Source: Chryseobacterium sp.
GTDB taxonomy: Bacteria; Bacteroidota; Bacteroidia; Flavobacteriales; Weeksellaceae
Assembly (NCBI GenBank): GCA_003248755.1
Contig: QFQW01000115.1
Location: forward strand, 1-8,130
Length of the DNA: 8,130 nt
Reading direction: 5' to 3'
The translations under genes and the position numbers were made by a program. Below, piece by piece: positions 1-6,977 of the stretch (positions are counted from its first letter, which is position 1; every line of letters begins with the position of its first letter). Below the pieces are notes generated by a model. The model was not told where the DNA came from, did no database searches, and worked only from the letters and a program-made list of their open reading frames with translations.

Positions 1-117
1 TTTTGACACTTCATTTTAAAAGTCTTCGAGAGCCTCAGACTGACAGAAAAAATTTTAACAACCAAATATTAATATTCATCAGAAAAAATTAGTAGTTTTA
101 ATTACTGATTATTTTTG
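1..117. other. Upstream region without a supported feature
   Basis: This is AT-rich sequence before the first gene. A weak stem GTCT..GAG/CTCAGAC (22-40) is present without a T-tract. No convincing gene end, promoter or Shine-Dalgarno sequence was found, so the promoter of the barrel gene probably lies further left or is unrecognised. Confidence 0.5.
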
Positions 118-2934
118 ATGAAGCGATTTTTTTTGTGTTTGGTTTTATTGTTGACGCATTTCTGGGCAAAGTCTCAGCAAGACAGTATTTTCCTTAATGT
201 AAAACTTAATGAAGACAAAAAATCGATCTCGGTAGAACAAACGTTGATTTATCACAATCCTCATCCGAAATCCATCAATCAAATTAAGCTTTTGAATTGG
301 GTTTCGGCTTATCAAAAGAGAAAAACGCCCCTGTTAAAACGTAAAGTCGAAGACCGCAAAAAAGACCTTTATTTTGCTAAAGACAATCAATTGGGAAAAT
401 TGGAAAATCTCCAGTATTCTTACGGAAATACATCATCCGAAATCCTTAATAAAACTCAGGAAAACATTTTCATTCCACTTTCCGAAACTCTTGAATCCGG
501 GAAAAGCATCAGGCTTAATTTAAAATATGAGCTTCAGCTTCCTGATGCCCGTTTTACAGGTTACGGAGTTGATGTTAATAAGATTGTTTTAAAATATTTT
601 TTCCTAGTTCCCGAAACTTACGAAACCGAAAATCAAAGCAATTCTTTTTATCGCGATACCGAAGAAACAGCCAACGCAGGTTCTTTCTGGAAAGTCAATT
701 TTCAAGGAACGCAGAATTTGAAAATCTATTCTAACCTTAATCAAAATAATGATTCTGAATTCGAAGGAAGCTCTGTCAACGACCCGGAATTCCAAATTTC
801 AAAAGAAATCTATCCCGAATTTTCAGTAGATGTTGACGGACAAAAAATGAATGTTCAACTAGGTTATCAGGTTTCTGAATATCAAAGGCAAATATTAAAT
901 TCTGTCTTGACCAATCATCTGAAATTCATAAAAGCAAGAACCGGAAATCTTCCGGACAAATTATTTATCACTCAAAAATTCCTGAATAAAGAAGAGTTTA
1001 TCGGGATTGATGACATCAAGTTTTGGAAATTCAAATATCAATTGTTCACGGATTATGAAAAGACAGATTTGGATTATTTCAGTGCAGTTTCAAAGAAAAT
1101 AATAGACGAATATTTTATTACCAACAAAACGCAGGACCATTGGCTGAAAAATGGTTTGAAGTCTTATCTCGAAATCCAATATCTTAAAAACTTTTACCCA
1201 AATCATAAACTTCTGGGAAATCTTCCTGATAATGCAAGTCTCTTCGGAATCAAGCCTTTGAAGATATTTCACGCTTCAAAGCTGAAACTTTCCGAACGTT
1301 ATGGATTGGCTTATCATTATATCTCGACACAGAATCTTGACCAGAAAATCGATACGCCATTTCACCAATTGAGTAACTTCAATACAACTGCAATCAGTCA
1401 ATTTGAGATGGGAAATCTTTTGAATTACATCTCGGAATATCAAGGAACAGATTCTTTTGATTTTTTCCTTAAGGCTTATTTGTCTTCAACGTATGGGACA
1501 AAAACAACAGGCGAGGATTTCCTTAACAACTTGGGAAAATTCACGAATGGAAAATCAACTTTTCTGAATCAAATGATGAGTGAAAAGCACAGAATTAATT
1601 TTAATCTGAAGAATTTTAAAGAACAAAATCAGGATTATGTTGTTCATATTAAGGACAAAAATGCGTCTAATATTCCTCTGAAAATTGAATCCGAAAGTAA
1701 AAATGATGAAAAGAAAACATACTGGAAAGAGGGAAATTTTCAAATAAAAGATACGCTTAGAATTCCAAAAGAGAATGTAAATAAAATTGTTTTGAATGAT
1801 AATTATGCTTTCCCAGAAGCTAATTTCCGAGATAATTACCTCTACACAAAAGGTTTGTTCTCCAACACCAAAAAGATAAGATTCAAGTTGGTAAAGGATG
1901 TTCAGAATCCTGAATATAATGAGATTTTCCTGACGCCAAGATTGACTTTTAATGCTTATGATAAAGTTTTGCTTGGGCTGAACTTTAAGAATCAAGGGAT
2001 TTTTGAACAGAAATTTGATTACTCGTTTACACCTTATTATAGTACTGGAACAGGAACATTGACTGGTTCAGGAGCGGTTGGTTATTCTATTTTACCTCCA
2101 AACAGTTTTTTCAGAAGTTGGAACTTTGCCGTTTCAGGTTCTTATTTTCATTACAATACCAATCTGGCTTATAAGAGATTTGGAGCTGGAACATCTATTA
2201 ATTTTAATAAAAATCCGAGAAGTGCGATTGGGAGAAGCTTGTATTTTTCTTACAATTATTACGACCGAGAACTGACTCCATTGATGATTGAGAATAATCT
2301 CTATTCCAAGTATAATCTTTGGAATCTAGGTTATTCTTACTCTGACAACAGATTAATTCACGAAAAATATATATCAGGAAATCTACAGTGGATGGAAGAT
2401 TTTCAAAAGATTTCTGCAGAAGCATTTTATCGCTGGGAATTTTCTAAGGATAAAAAAATCAGTTTCCGATGGTTTGCAGGCTATTTCATTAAGAATGACA
2501 CCAAAAATGCCCTGTTCAATTATGGATTATCACGGGTTTCCAACTATTCTTTTTCGTATGGTTTATTGGGACAAAGTGCAACATCAGGGATTCTTTCTCA
2601 GCAATTTATTTTGGCAGAAGGCGGTTTCAAATCTATGTTTAATACGTCTGTGAACCAATTCATTACCAGTTTTAATGCAGATTCTCATCTTTGGAAGTGG
2701 TTTAATGTTTACGCAGATGCCGGGGTTTACAAAAACAAGAACAGGGCAACGCATGTCATTTGGGATTCGGGTATAAAGGTGAAAGTTGTTCCGGATTTCT
2801 TGGAAATTTATTTCCCTGTAGCTTCTACTTTAGGCTTTGAACCCGGTTTCAAAAATTACGGGTATAGAATCCGATATACATTGGTTCTGAATCTCGGTGC
2901 TTTGATTAATAATCTTAGAAGAGGTGTTTATTAA
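118..2934 (+). CDS. M1-aminopeptidase-like (inactive) protein with C-terminal outer-membrane beta-barrel
   Basis: Large exported protein of 938 residues. ATG at 118 is chosen over the in-frame TTG at 115 because it directly begins a signal peptide (basic K2-R3, hydrophobic core to about residue 15, probable cleavage after S19). Residues ~20-240 look like the beta-sandwich N-domain of M1 peptidases. Residues ~240-520 resemble the M1 catalytic domain: WLKNGLKSYLE at 342-352 lines up with the family's WLNEGFATYLE. The zinc site is gone. Where HExxH is expected the sequence reads KKIID (326-330), the third ligand Glu is N345, and a GxMEN-like position reads GIDDI (296-300). From about residue 602 to the end, alternating aromatic/polar strands with Tyr/Asn/Gly turns suggest an outer-membrane beta-barrel of the Bacteroidota type. 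I recall similar flavobacterial proteins labelled metalloprotease or aminopeptidase; on these residues it should not be catalytic by the M1 mechanism. Substrate or partner is unknown. The next gene is convergent. Confidence 0.85.
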   Translation: MKRFFLCLVLLLTHFWAKSQQDSIFLNVKLNEDKKSISVEQTLIYHNPHPKSINQIKLLNWVSAYQKRKTPLLKRKVEDRKKDLYFAKDNQLGKLENLQYSYGNTSSEILNKTQENIFIPLSETLESGKSIRLNLKYELQLPDARFTGYGVDVNKIVLKYFFLVPETYETENQSNSFYRDTEETANAGSFWKVNFQGTQNLKIYSNLNQNNDSEFEGSSVNDPEFQISKEIYPEFSVDVDGQKMNVQLGYQVSEYQRQILNSVLTNHLKFIKARTGNLPDKLFITQKFLNKEEFIGIDDIKFWKFKYQLFTDYEKTDLDYFSAVSKKIIDEYFITNKTQDHWLKNGLKSYLEIQYLKNFYPNHKLLGNLPDNASLFGIKPLKIFHASKLKLSERYGLAYHYISTQNLDQKIDTPFHQLSNFNTTAISQFEMGNLLNYISEYQGTDSFDFFLKAYLSSTYGTKTTGEDFLNNLGKFTNGKSTFLNQMMSEKHRINFNLKNFKEQNQDYVVHIKDKNASNIPLKIESESKNDEKKTYWKEGNFQIKDTLRIPKENVNKIVLNDNYAFPEANFRDNYLYTKGLFSNTKKIRFKLVKDVQNPEYNEIFLTPRLTFNAYDKVLLGLNFKNQGIFEQKFDYSFTPYYSTGTGTLTGSGAVGYSILPPNSFFRSWNFAVSGSYFHYNTNLAYKRFGAGTSINFNKNPRSAIGRSLYFSYNYYDRELTPLMIENNLYSKYNLWNLGYSYSDNRLIHEKYISGNLQWMEDFQKISAEAFYRWEFSKDKKISFRWFAGYFIKNDTKNALFNYGLSRVSNYSFSYGLLGQSATSGILSQQFILAEGGFKSMFNTSVNQFITSFNADSHLWKWFNVYADAGVYKNKNRATHVIWDSGIKVKVVPDFLEIYFPVASTLGFEPGFKNYGYRIRYTLVLNLGALINNLRRGVY

Positions 2935-2973
2935 AAACAAAAAAGCCACCGATATTTTCGGTGACTTAAAAAA
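2935..2973. terminator. Hairpin terminator between convergent genes, best on the minus strand
   Basis: CACCGA (2947-2952) pairs with TCGGTG (2958-2963) around the loop TATTT. The stem is extended by AAG/CTT (2943-2945/2965-2967) across one C-A mismatch. Read on the minus strand the stem is followed by TTTTTTGTTT (complement of 2935-2944), so it is a good intrinsic terminator for the protease gene ending at 3013. On the plus strand the hairpin sits 8 bases after the stop of the barrel gene but is followed by A-rich sequence, so termination in that direction is less certain. Confidence 0.65.
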
Positions 2974-3012
2974 TTAAGTATATTGAAAATGTGTTATTAG
3001 TTTTATAGGCTA

Positions 3013-4620
3013 TTACTTTTTAATGAAATGTATTGTTTTTGCCCCTGAAATACTATGTATTTTAAGAATATAATTACCCTGAGGTAAATTTCTAACATCT
3101 ACTTGATTATCCTTATAAATTGGCGAAAAAGATTTGTTCAGTAGATTATATATCTCAATCTTGGAAATTTTGTTTTTAGTTTCAATATTGATAAAATCTC
3201 CAGTTGGATTCGGGTAAATCCTATAATCTTTATCTACAATGGTATTTTCAATAATTTCTTTATCAATTAAATCTGAATTAGAACTCGAGCTCATTTTTCC
3301 ATTTGGTAATGGTGTATTATCGGCATAAGCATAAAAATGATTGGAATCAATCAAAGTATTTGGATTAATCAAAAGATAACCGTTACCTTCTACTTTTATT
3401 CCGTTCCAAGTGGAATTATTTGCAGACGTGATTTCTGCTCCTTCTATTATAAAATTACTGCCATCTTTTACAATAAATCTACTTTGGGGAGCCATGATAA
3501 TTTTACAGGTTGCTTTTAAACTTGAATTATTATCAATTTTCACATTAGAATATAGTCTGAAGTTTAAATCCCATAATTCATTACTTCCTACATTGATATT
3601 GGTATTCTTGAATGAATCTTCTGTAAAATATTGTCTTAAGCTTGATATCGATGCACTCTGGTGCATTATTGAAACGTCTTGTAAACTGAGATAGTCATGC
3701 CACCCTTCAATTGTACTCATAATGTTGGAAACACAATCATGATGGCTTAAGTTAAAGCTATGTCCTAGCTCATGAACCATTGCTCTTGCTCCGATATCAA
3801 AATAATAATATTGTTTGACAGTTTCCCAAGTAGGGGTCGGATCTCCCACTTTAAAGTGTTTTCTAAATAAAAAACCATTATAAACATCAGGCCAATATTG
3901 TCTTTGTTTATTATTAAAGGTATTAAAAGAAGGACGTTGCGATGCTGCCCAATCTAAAGGAACCTTGCTAAAATCTCCATTTTGATAATCAGAATATATT
4001 TGACCATTGTTTGAAAAAGTAATATTTATTCCTTCAGGAATAGTAGGATCATTATCTAGATAGTTGTAGTAATACAAGGATGTATTGGGTGGGTATAACA
4101 TTTGGTTGCTAGGGCACGCCTCTGGGTCGCCACAAGACATGTTATAGCCGGTTATAAGGTAATCCCAGGCAGGATCTGCTTTCCAAATTTTATTAACAAC
4201 GACTCTGATCTTTGTATCTGTTCCCGGTTGTGGATAAGCCTCACATCCAGCAACAGGAGAGTACAATAGTTCCAACCTTTCATTGAAAGAAGCAATTATA
4301 TTGTCTATGAATTCTATATGCTCGGGATTATTTTCCTCAAAATTGCCGGTACCATCAGGCTTGGTCAAGAATATGAAATTCAATTTCAAATATATGACCC
4401 CATCATTAGTATTAGGAAGATATAGATTATTTCCATGTAGGTCACGATTATAATATGGTGAGGTATTACCACAATTTGTTGAAGCTAATTCTTTTGAATT
4501 TAAAATATCTTCAACTACATTCTCCGAATCATTAGCGCAGCTTATCGAAAATTGATTTTTCTGTGCTTTGGTTAAAACAGTTATCCATAAAAGCATAAAA
4601 ATTTTTAAAAACTTTCTCAT
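3013..4620 (-). CDS. T9SS-secreted metzincin-type zinc metalloprotease
   Basis: Secreted protease of 535 residues. The signal peptide ends near A19-Q20. The zinc-binding motif is HELGHSFNLSH (residues 283-293), which fits the metzincin HExxHxxGxxH with Asn290 in place of Gly. It gives His283, His287 and His293 as zinc ligands and Glu284 as the general base. M301 (NIM) follows the third His by 8 residues, the spacing I recall for the matrixin Met-turn, so matrixin-like or M43-like assignment is plausible but unsettled. Six cysteines lie between residue 28 and the zinc site region and suit an extracellular, disulfide-bearing protein. Residues ~345-425 look like short beta-helix turns with a WNGIKV motif (405-410), common in T9SS cargos. 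Residues 465-535 form a typical type A sorting domain with YPNPTGD at 469-475, so export across the outer membrane by T9SS is expected. It starts 4 bases after the stop of the upstream gene and should be translated from the same mRNA. Confidence 0.88.
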   Translation of the reverse strand: MRKFLKIFMLLWITVLTKAQKNQFSISCANDSENVVEDILNSKELASTNCGNTSPYYNRDLHGNNLYLPNTNDGVIYLKLNFIFLTKPDGTGNFEENNPEHIEFIDNIIASFNERLELLYSPVAGCEAYPQPGTDTKIRVVVNKIWKADPAWDYLITGYNMSCGDPEACPSNQMLYPPNTSLYYYNYLDNDPTIPEGINITFSNNGQIYSDYQNGDFSKVPLDWAASQRPSFNTFNNKQRQYWPDVYNGFLFRKHFKVGDPTPTWETVKQYYYFDIGARAMVHELGHSFNLSHHDCVSNIMSTIEGWHDYLSLQDVSIMHQSASISSLRQYFTEDSFKNTNINVGSNELWDLNFRLYSNVKIDNNSSLKATCKIIMAPQSRFIVKDGSNFIIEGAEITSANNSTWNGIKVEGNGYLLINPNTLIDSNHFYAYADNTPLPNGKMSSSSNSDLIDKEIIENTIVDKDYRIYPNPTGDFINIETKNKISKIEIYNLLNKSFSPIYKDNQVDVRNLPQGNYILKIHSISGAKTIHFIKK

Positions 4621-4624
4621 ACCT

Positions 4625-5188
4625 TTACTTTTTATTATTCGCCTCTAATTCTTCTATTCTCTTATCCTGCTCTATTAGATGTAATGTTAACTCCTCTACT
4701 TTTTTAAGAAGCAAGATGTTCATTGCTTTTAGCTCTATTCCATTTTGGATCGCTTCTTCTGTAGAAGGTACTTCCGGAAGATGTCCGTTTGTACTGATAT
4801 AACTTTCTACTTCTTTTAAAGGCATTAGCTTATAATCTTTAGCAAAAACATAATCTGCCCATCCGTTTTCAGCAGCTATTTCTACTTTTACTTTTTCTGT
4901 TCTGATGCCATCTTTTACGAATAATTTATAAACAGGAGGACAAAAAGGTGGATTATCTAGATCACCTCCATAACAAGCATCTGTTGGTATTGAATTTACT
5001 CCAATTCCTATTCGTCCACCTTTAAATACTTTTATTCTAGTTGTGTTATTAGTTTTGATTAGTAAATCTTTATCGTCTGTAGTCCCGATAAAGTTAGAAG
5101 TTGTTGTTCCTGAGTTACCAGTAAGAGACCATTGTGCATTGATGGTTAATCCGCATAGGATTCCCATTAGAATAATTGTTTTTTTCAT
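4625..5188 (-). CDS. Secreted tail-fibre/anchor-like protein with C-terminal coiled coil
   Basis: Exported protein of 187 residues, first gene of the unit with the metzincin protease. The signal peptide is 1-18, with cleavage after A18 before Q19. Residues ~20-63 have the short beta-repeat style of Bacteroidota tail-fibre-like proteins (LLIKTNNTTRIKV, then GGRIGIG at 57-63). Residues ~86-100 resemble the usual YKLFVKDGIRTEKVKV turn. Residues 111-150 carry the conserved module with DYKLMPLKEVESYI and HLPEVPST, followed by a coiled coil (~151-184, Leu/Ile heptads with Glu/Lys flanks). Such tails resemble those next to S74-type intramolecular chaperone domains and normally trimerise, but no S74 catalytic dyad can be assigned here. 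An insertion with two cysteines (C72 and C83, Gly/Asp/Pro-rich) separates two parts that are normally adjacent. There is no T9SS sorting domain. Its function is unknown; an extracellular or periplasmic structural or adhesive role is an inference. Confidence 0.75.
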   Translation of the reverse strand: MKKTIILMGILCGLTINAQWSLTGNSGTTTSNFIGTTDDKDLLIKTNNTTRIKVFKGGRIGIGVNSIPTDACYGGDLDNPPFCPPVYKLFVKDGIRTEKVKVEIAAENGWADYVFAKDYKLMPLKEVESYISTNGHLPEVPSTEEAIQNGIELKAMNILLLKKVEELTLHLIEQDKRIEELEANNKK

Positions 5189-5218
5189 AGTTAAAAATAT
5201 TAATTTGTTATTGTTTTC

Positions 5219-5246
5219 CTAAAGTACAATTAAACTGAATATCAAA
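5219..5246 (-). promoter_or_regulatory. Candidate Bacteroidota-type promoter of the fibre-protease unit
   Basis: On the minus strand a TTTG (complement of 5243-5246) is followed after 16 bases by TACTTTAG (complement of 5219-5226). This matches TAnnTTTG at all but one fixed position. Transcription would begin about 25 bases before the ATG at 5188. The spacing is one base below the usual 17-23, so this is a tentative call. Confidence 0.35.
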
Positions 5247-5335
5247 CAATTACTATATTATCTGTGAATACACTAATATTAATAAAAATGATTAATAATT
5301 ATTAAAAGTAAGTTTGAAATATTTTAACATTGGAT

Positions 5336-5455
5336 TCGTCAATTCGAGTATTTTGTCGTAACAAAGTGAAAAAAAATATATCGAGAATAGTGTTTGTCCT
5401 AAAACTCCAAGCTTCTCGATACGTATCGCCTACGACTAACTACTCGAAGTGATGA
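5336..5455. repeat. Imperfect ~120-base inverted repeat, probable intergenic repeat element
   Basis: The outer arms 5336-5360 and 5431-5455 pair at 21 of 25 positions, plus one G-T pair. The best part is TTCGAGTATTTTGTCGTA (5343-5360), which matches the complement of 5431-5448 at 16 of 18. Inside, TATCGAGAA (5379-5387) pairs perfectly with TTCTCGATA (5413-5421). The 12-base palindrome CGATACGTATCG lies at 5417-5428 and overlaps the inner right arm. The words TTCTCGATAC and ACTCGAAGTGA resemble extragenic repeats I recall from flavobacterial genomes, so a REP- or MITE-like element is likely; a structured RNA is the alternative. There is no transposase in the window. Confidence 0.6.
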
Positions 5456-5526
5456 GAGTTTGAAGCTTGATTCAAATCCAATGAAGGGTATCCTTCCTGT
5501 GACCATAAACAAAGGACTATTGATTG

Positions 5527-5600
5527 ATCTTGATAAGCCTCCCAACTTACCTTGATAACTTAATCGATTTATCAAGGTAACTTAATAAAGTTATCAAGAT
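5527..5600. repeat. Symmetric array of four 10-base half-sites (nested inverted repeats)
   Basis: Four related decamers are present: ATCTTGATAA (5527-5536), ACCTTGATAA (5549-5558), TTATCAAGGT (5569-5578) and TTATCAAGAT (5591-5600). The inner two are exact reverse complements of each other (12 bp with flanks, 5547-5558/5569-5580), and so are the outer two. The direct copies are 22 bases apart on both sides and the centre gap is 10 bases containing ATCGAT. The array lies 113 bases upstream of the HU-related start. It suits cooperative binding of a dimeric DNA-binding protein or a cruciform; the function is inferred. Confidence 0.7.
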
Positions 5601-5712
5601 AATATGAGGTATGCATTAAAATAATTTCATCAGACCGCTTTTGTATTGAAAAATAATTTACATTTACAACATTATAAAAAAACCAAATGTTTAATCAAAA
5701 ACAATTTTCATT

Positions 5713-6096
5713 ATGCCAATTACATTCAAAATTGTAGCTCGTAAAAATCCCAGAGACCCAGATGCTCCGGAAAAGTATTATGCCGATATCGTAGGCGAAG
5801 GCAAAACAACGCTTGCAGATCTTGCAAAGCATGCGGGAGCAATGTCCACAGTATCCAAAGCGGACATCCTTGCTGTACTAGAGAGTACCTTTGCCAAAAT
5901 TGCTGAGGATATTGCCGATGGCAAGATTGTGTATGTAGGAGAATACTTTACCTTACAGGCAGGTGGATCCAGTGAAGGAAAGGAAACACCAGAAGAAGTG
6001 ACAGCCTCCAGTATCAGAAGTGTGAGAACCATCTTCCGTCCGGGTAAAATGATAAGGGACGCACTTAAGCTGGCCACCTTCAAAAAGAAATTATAA
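5713..6096 (+). CDS. HU-related DNA-binding protein (Bacteroidota histone-like family)
   Basis: Protein of 127 residues, the usual size for the Bacteroidota HU-related family (the TIGR01201 type, from memory). It opens with the family's hallmark start: MPITFKIVARKNPRDPDAP and then KYYADIV. Residues ~32-70 form the helical dimerisation part (TLADLAKHAG, then ADILAVLESTF). Residues ~71-112 are the beta-arm region: GEYFTLQAGGSSEGKETPEE, then VTASSIRSVRTIFRPGK. As in that family, the arm lacks the RNP-type tip of classic HU and has the SSEG and VTAS blocks instead. Its GC content is visibly higher than its neighbours (28 of 60 bases at 5761-5820 against 22 of 60 in the protease at 3721-3780), which may reflect higher expression or a separate origin. 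It should bind or bend DNA in the nucleoid. It stands alone between a divergent and a convergent gene. Confidence 0.92.
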   Translation: MPITFKIVARKNPRDPDAPEKYYADIVGEGKTTLADLAKHAGAMSTVSKADILAVLESTFAKIAEDIADGKIVYVGEYFTLQAGGSSEGKETPEEVTASSIRSVRTIFRPGKMIRDALKLATFKKKL

Positions 6097-6098
6097 AA

Positions 6099-6132
6099 AC
6101 AAAAAACCACCGATCTCTCGGTGGTTTTTTGT
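6099..6132. terminator. Perfect bidirectional intrinsic terminator
   Basis: The arms ACAAAAAACCACCGA (6099-6113) and TCGGTGGTTTTTTGT (6118-6132) are perfectly complementary over 15 bases around the loop TCTC. Each strand shows a GC-rich core followed by six T. It lies 2 bases after the stop of the HU-related gene and 17 bases from the stop of the convergent gene ending at 6150, so it serves both. Confidence 0.92.
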
Positions 6133-6149
6133 CTAAAAGTTAATTAAAA

Positions 6150-6929
6150 TTAGTTTTTAATAACTTTTCTACTAATTTTATTAGCTCCGTTGTCAACAGT
6201 TACGATATAAGAACCTTTAACTAATGACTGAGTATTAACAGAACCTCCATTATCAACTCTATTTGAAGAGATTAATTTACCTTCAATAGAATAAATATTT
6301 ACAGTAGCTTTAGCTGGAAGTTTAAAAGTAATTTGGTCTTTCACAATTGTGTTGAATTGAACTAATTTGTCAAAGTCTTTAACTTCTGAAACAGCTAAAG
6401 TTCCTTGTACTAATGTTACATCATCCAAATATACTGGATCAGTAGCAGTATTATTCTGTGCATAAACTCTATAATCAAATCTTAGTTTAGTTGTTGTAGC
6501 AGGACTAGTTGCCGTTGCAGTAACAAAAACCCATTCTGCAGTATCAGATGTATAAGTAGATGGTTGGAAAGGACTATTTGTAACACTAATATTAGCAGCA
6601 TCTGTTCTAAATTGAATCCAGTGTCTTCCTCTGGAGTTAGCTACATTATCCAAAACCCAATATCCAACAGAATATACTGTATTTGCAGTTGCATTAACAT
6701 CTACAGCAGAAATACTAGCATTAGTAGTTGTACCTACCGGAATTAATTTAATTGAATTATTTCCTGAGTGTTTTATTCCTGTTTCCAATGTTCCCCCAGC
6801 AGTAGCATTCCATCCATCTGGTTTTGTTGTTGTATCAGTCCAAGTTTCAAAACCTGGATTAGTTAATAAATTCTGAGCTGATACTAAAGATACAGCAGCA
6901 ATACTTAAAATAGTAAAGATTTTTTTCAT
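6150..6929 (-). CDS. Secreted CBM-like jelly-roll protein with T9SS sorting domain
   Basis: Protein of 259 residues. The signal peptide has its probable cleavage after A18 (SA before Q19). Residues ~19-177 look like a carbohydrate-binding jelly roll of the CBM4/9 or galactose-binding type. The opening NLLTNPGFETW, then PDGW, GGTLETGIKHSG and SIKL, is the usual first half, and VYLDDVTLVQG (166-176) is the usual last strand. There is no catalytic domain, so a sugar- or surface-binding role is inferred and the ligand is unknown. Residues ~187-259 are a T9SS type A-like sorting domain of a variant form: it begins with a NTIV..QITF block instead of YPNP and ends KGSYIVTVDNG, then KVIKN. It should therefore be exported across the outer membrane and anchored or released. 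It is probably transcribed alone, with its own promoter and terminator. Confidence 0.85.
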   Translation of the reverse strand: MKKIFTILSIAAVSLVSAQNLLTNPGFETWTDTTTKPDGWNATAGGTLETGIKHSGNNSIKLIPVGTTTNASISAVDVNATANTVYSVGYWVLDNVANSRGRHWIQFRTDAANISVTNSPFQPSTYTSDTAEWVFVTATATSPATTTKLRFDYRVYAQNNTATDPVYLDDVTLVQGTLAVSEVKDFDKLVQFNTIVKDQITFKLPAKATVNIYSIEGKLISSNRVDNGGSVNTQSLVKGSYIVTVDNGANKISRKVIKN

Positions 6930-6977
6930 TTTATTAAAGTTTAAAAATTGTTATTTATCTCTTTTTGATAAGGGATG

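Larger units (their letters stand above)
5189..5712. other. Divergent intergenic region with two inverted-repeat structures
   Basis: This 524-base region between the divergent fibre gene (-) and HU-related gene (+) has no credible coding frame. From the fibre side it contains the candidate promoter near 5219-5246, a very AT-rich stretch to about 5335, the imperfect inverted repeat at 5336-5455, a small hairpin at 5483-5496 (GAAGG/CCTTC), the symmetric four-site array at 5527-5600, and an A/T-rich leader before ATG 5713. No clear -7 element for the HU-related gene was found. Confidence 0.8.

Noticed and set aside
3..92. Open frame at the left edge as a possible end of an upstream gene
   Set aside because: Only about 29 codons with no recognisable protein character and a composition like non-coding sequence.
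110..117. TATTTTTG, an exact match to the -7 promoter pattern
   Set aside because: It abuts the ATG at 118, so transcription would start inside the gene, and no -33 TTG precedes it. It is likely chance in AT-rich DNA.
1555..1995. Minus-strand open frame of 146 codons inside the barrel gene
   Set aside because: It is fully antisense to a well-supported protein, has a composition typical of an AT-rich shadow frame (many Ile/Phe), and resembles no known domain.
5292..5305. TTAATAATTATTAA palindrome
   Set aside because: Pure A/T palindromes of this size are expected in such AT-rich intergenic DNA.
5527..5600. CRISPR-like array
   Set aside because: The repeats are only 10 bases, face each other in pairs, and the gaps are 10-12 bases. 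No cas genes are present.
5640..5666. Promoter for the HU-related gene (TTTG and TACATTTA)
   Set aside because: The spacing of 15 bases is too short and the last G of the -7 element is missing.
5778..6110. Minus-strand open frame of 110 codons opposite the HU-related gene
   Set aside because: The plus-strand frame is a clear family match. The antisense frame even runs through the terminator hairpin.
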